Origin: Bacteroidales bacterium GP1
GTDB lineage: Bacteria > Bacteroidota > Bacteroidia > Bacteroidales > Muribaculaceae
Assembly (NCBI GenBank): GCA_001701105.1
Contig: DAAI01000022.1
Span: 34,533-42,065, forward strand
DNA: 7,533 nucleotides
Direction: 5' to 3'
Part shown: one piece after another, positions 6,934-7,533 of the stretch
Numbering within the stretch: position 1 is the first letter of the stretch
How the letters are laid out: each line of letters starts with the position of its first letter
Notes under the pieces: generated by a model
The model's input: only the letters and a program-made list of their open reading frames with translations
What the model was told of the DNA's origin: nothing
Databases searched by the model: none
Made by a program: the position numbers and the translations under genes

Positions 6934-7533
6934 ATGGCAGGTGGCAGTAATAATGTGGCGAGAATGTCGCCGAGGCAGAGGATGATCAACCTCATGTACA
7001 TCGTGCTTACCGCGATGCTCGCGCTCAATGTATCGAGCGATGTGCTTAACGGCTTCAGCCAAGTGCAGGAGGGTATCGACCGTACCAACCGTAACCTGAC
7101 GGAGCGTAACGGCGTACAATTTGATTACCTCCGCGGCCTTTACGAGCAGAACCCGGCCAAGGCCGGATCAGCTTATGCAAAAGGAGCGGACCTCAACAAA
7201 CGCTCTGCTGCTATTTATAATGAGATTGAGGAACTTAAAACTGCTATTGCCCGTGCCGCCGATGGGAAGGACGCCGATTATCATAATATCCGTAATAACG
7301 ACGATCTTGAGGCAGCTTCCGTGACAATGCTCAATCCCGGCTCTGAAAGAGGCAAGAAACTCCGCGCCGACCTGGCGGACTACAATAAATTTGTGACCTC
7401 TCTCATCGCCGACACGGCCAAACGCTCTGCCGTGAAGGAGATGCTCACTACAAAAGACTCTCCGGCGCCCGGCTCTGTTACGCCTCTCCCCTGGGAGCAG
7501 AGGATGTTTGAGAATATGCCCGCCGTGGCTGCC
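6934..7533 (+). CDS. porM: Type IX secretion system motor/shaft protein PorM/GldM (3' end cut by window edge)
   Basis: From the ATG at 6934 the frame stays open to the right edge, giving the first 200 residues; family members are roughly 500 residues, so more than half is missing. The N-terminus MAGGSNNVARMSPRQRMINL is the family signature, followed by a single membrane helix (about residues 18-34: MYIVLTAMLALNVS) and SSDVLNGF. R14 in SPRQR aligns by pattern with the conserved Arg of flavobacterial GldM (R9 there) that is thought to interact with the GldL acidic residue. The periplasmic part begins with a helical region (D1-like). A PorM dimer sits inside the PorL ring and reaches across the periplasm to the PorK-PorN ring. 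The start lies 44 bases after porL with no clear Shine-Dalgarno. porN would be expected next. Confidence 0.95.
   Translation, partial: MAGGSNNVARMSPRQRMINLMYIVLTAMLALNVSSDVLNGFSQVQEGIDRTNRNLTERNGVQFDYLRGLYEQNPAKAGSAYAKGADLNKRSAAIYNEIEELKTAIARAADGKDADYHNIRNNDDLEAASVTMLNPGSERGKKLRADLADYNKFVTSLIADTAKRSAVKEMLTTKDSPAPGSVTPLPWEQRMFENMPAVAA

Noticed and set aside
1..7533. Possible novel defence, mobile or RNA-based system
   Set aside because: I saw no transposase, integrase, reverse transcriptase, CRISPR repeat, toxin-antitoxin pair or tRNA. Every long stretch is explained by the TPM gene, dgt or the T9SS operon.

Overview
The window reads as chromosomal DNA of a member of the Bacteroidales (phylum Bacteroidota). 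The main reason is a block of type IX secretion system (T9SS) core genes, a system confined to that phylum. Weak ribosome binding sites and a perfect Bacteroidota-type -7 promoter box (TAnnTTTG) agree. A gut lineage such as Muribaculaceae, or a Porphyromonas relative, is a reasonable guess, but the genus cannot be fixed from this sequence alone.

Layout. Positions 1-1191 (minus strand) hold an open reading frame that is cut by the window's left edge. It encodes an exported TPM-domain protein with two membrane segments and four Cys-x-x-Cys knuckles (two zinc-ribbon-like pairs). Positions 1263-2609 (minus strand) encode a dGTP triphosphohydrolase (dgt) of the HD family, which lies upstream of the TPM gene in the same direction. 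A 111-base divergent intergenic region (2610-2720) carries promoters for both directions. From 2721 to the right edge (plus strand) there is a tightly packed T9SS operon: porT (outer-membrane barrel), porP (PorP/SprF barrel), porK/gldK (outer-membrane lipoprotein with an FGE/SUMF1-like fold), porL/gldL (inner-membrane motor stator) and the first 200 codons of porM/gldM (motor rotor and periplasmic shaft), cut by the right edge.

How the genes work together. PorL and PorM form the proton-driven motor in the inner membrane. PorM spans the periplasm to the ring formed by PorK and PorN on the inner face of the outer membrane. PorP and PorT are outer-membrane components needed for export of cargo carrying a T9SS C-terminal signal. 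The expected next gene, porN, would lie beyond the window. porT overlaps porP by 4 bases and the other gaps are 6, 39 and 44 bases, so a single transcript is likely. The dgt and TPM genes look like unrelated neighbours.

I found no mobile element, CRISPR array, RNA gene or convincing terminator, and no gene-free stretch over 300 bases. Nothing here amounts to an undescribed system. The points most worth a second look are the coupling of porT to the porPKLM block, the zinc-ribbon tail of the TPM protein, the conflict between the dgt promoter and its outermost start codon, and small in-frame duplications in porL.
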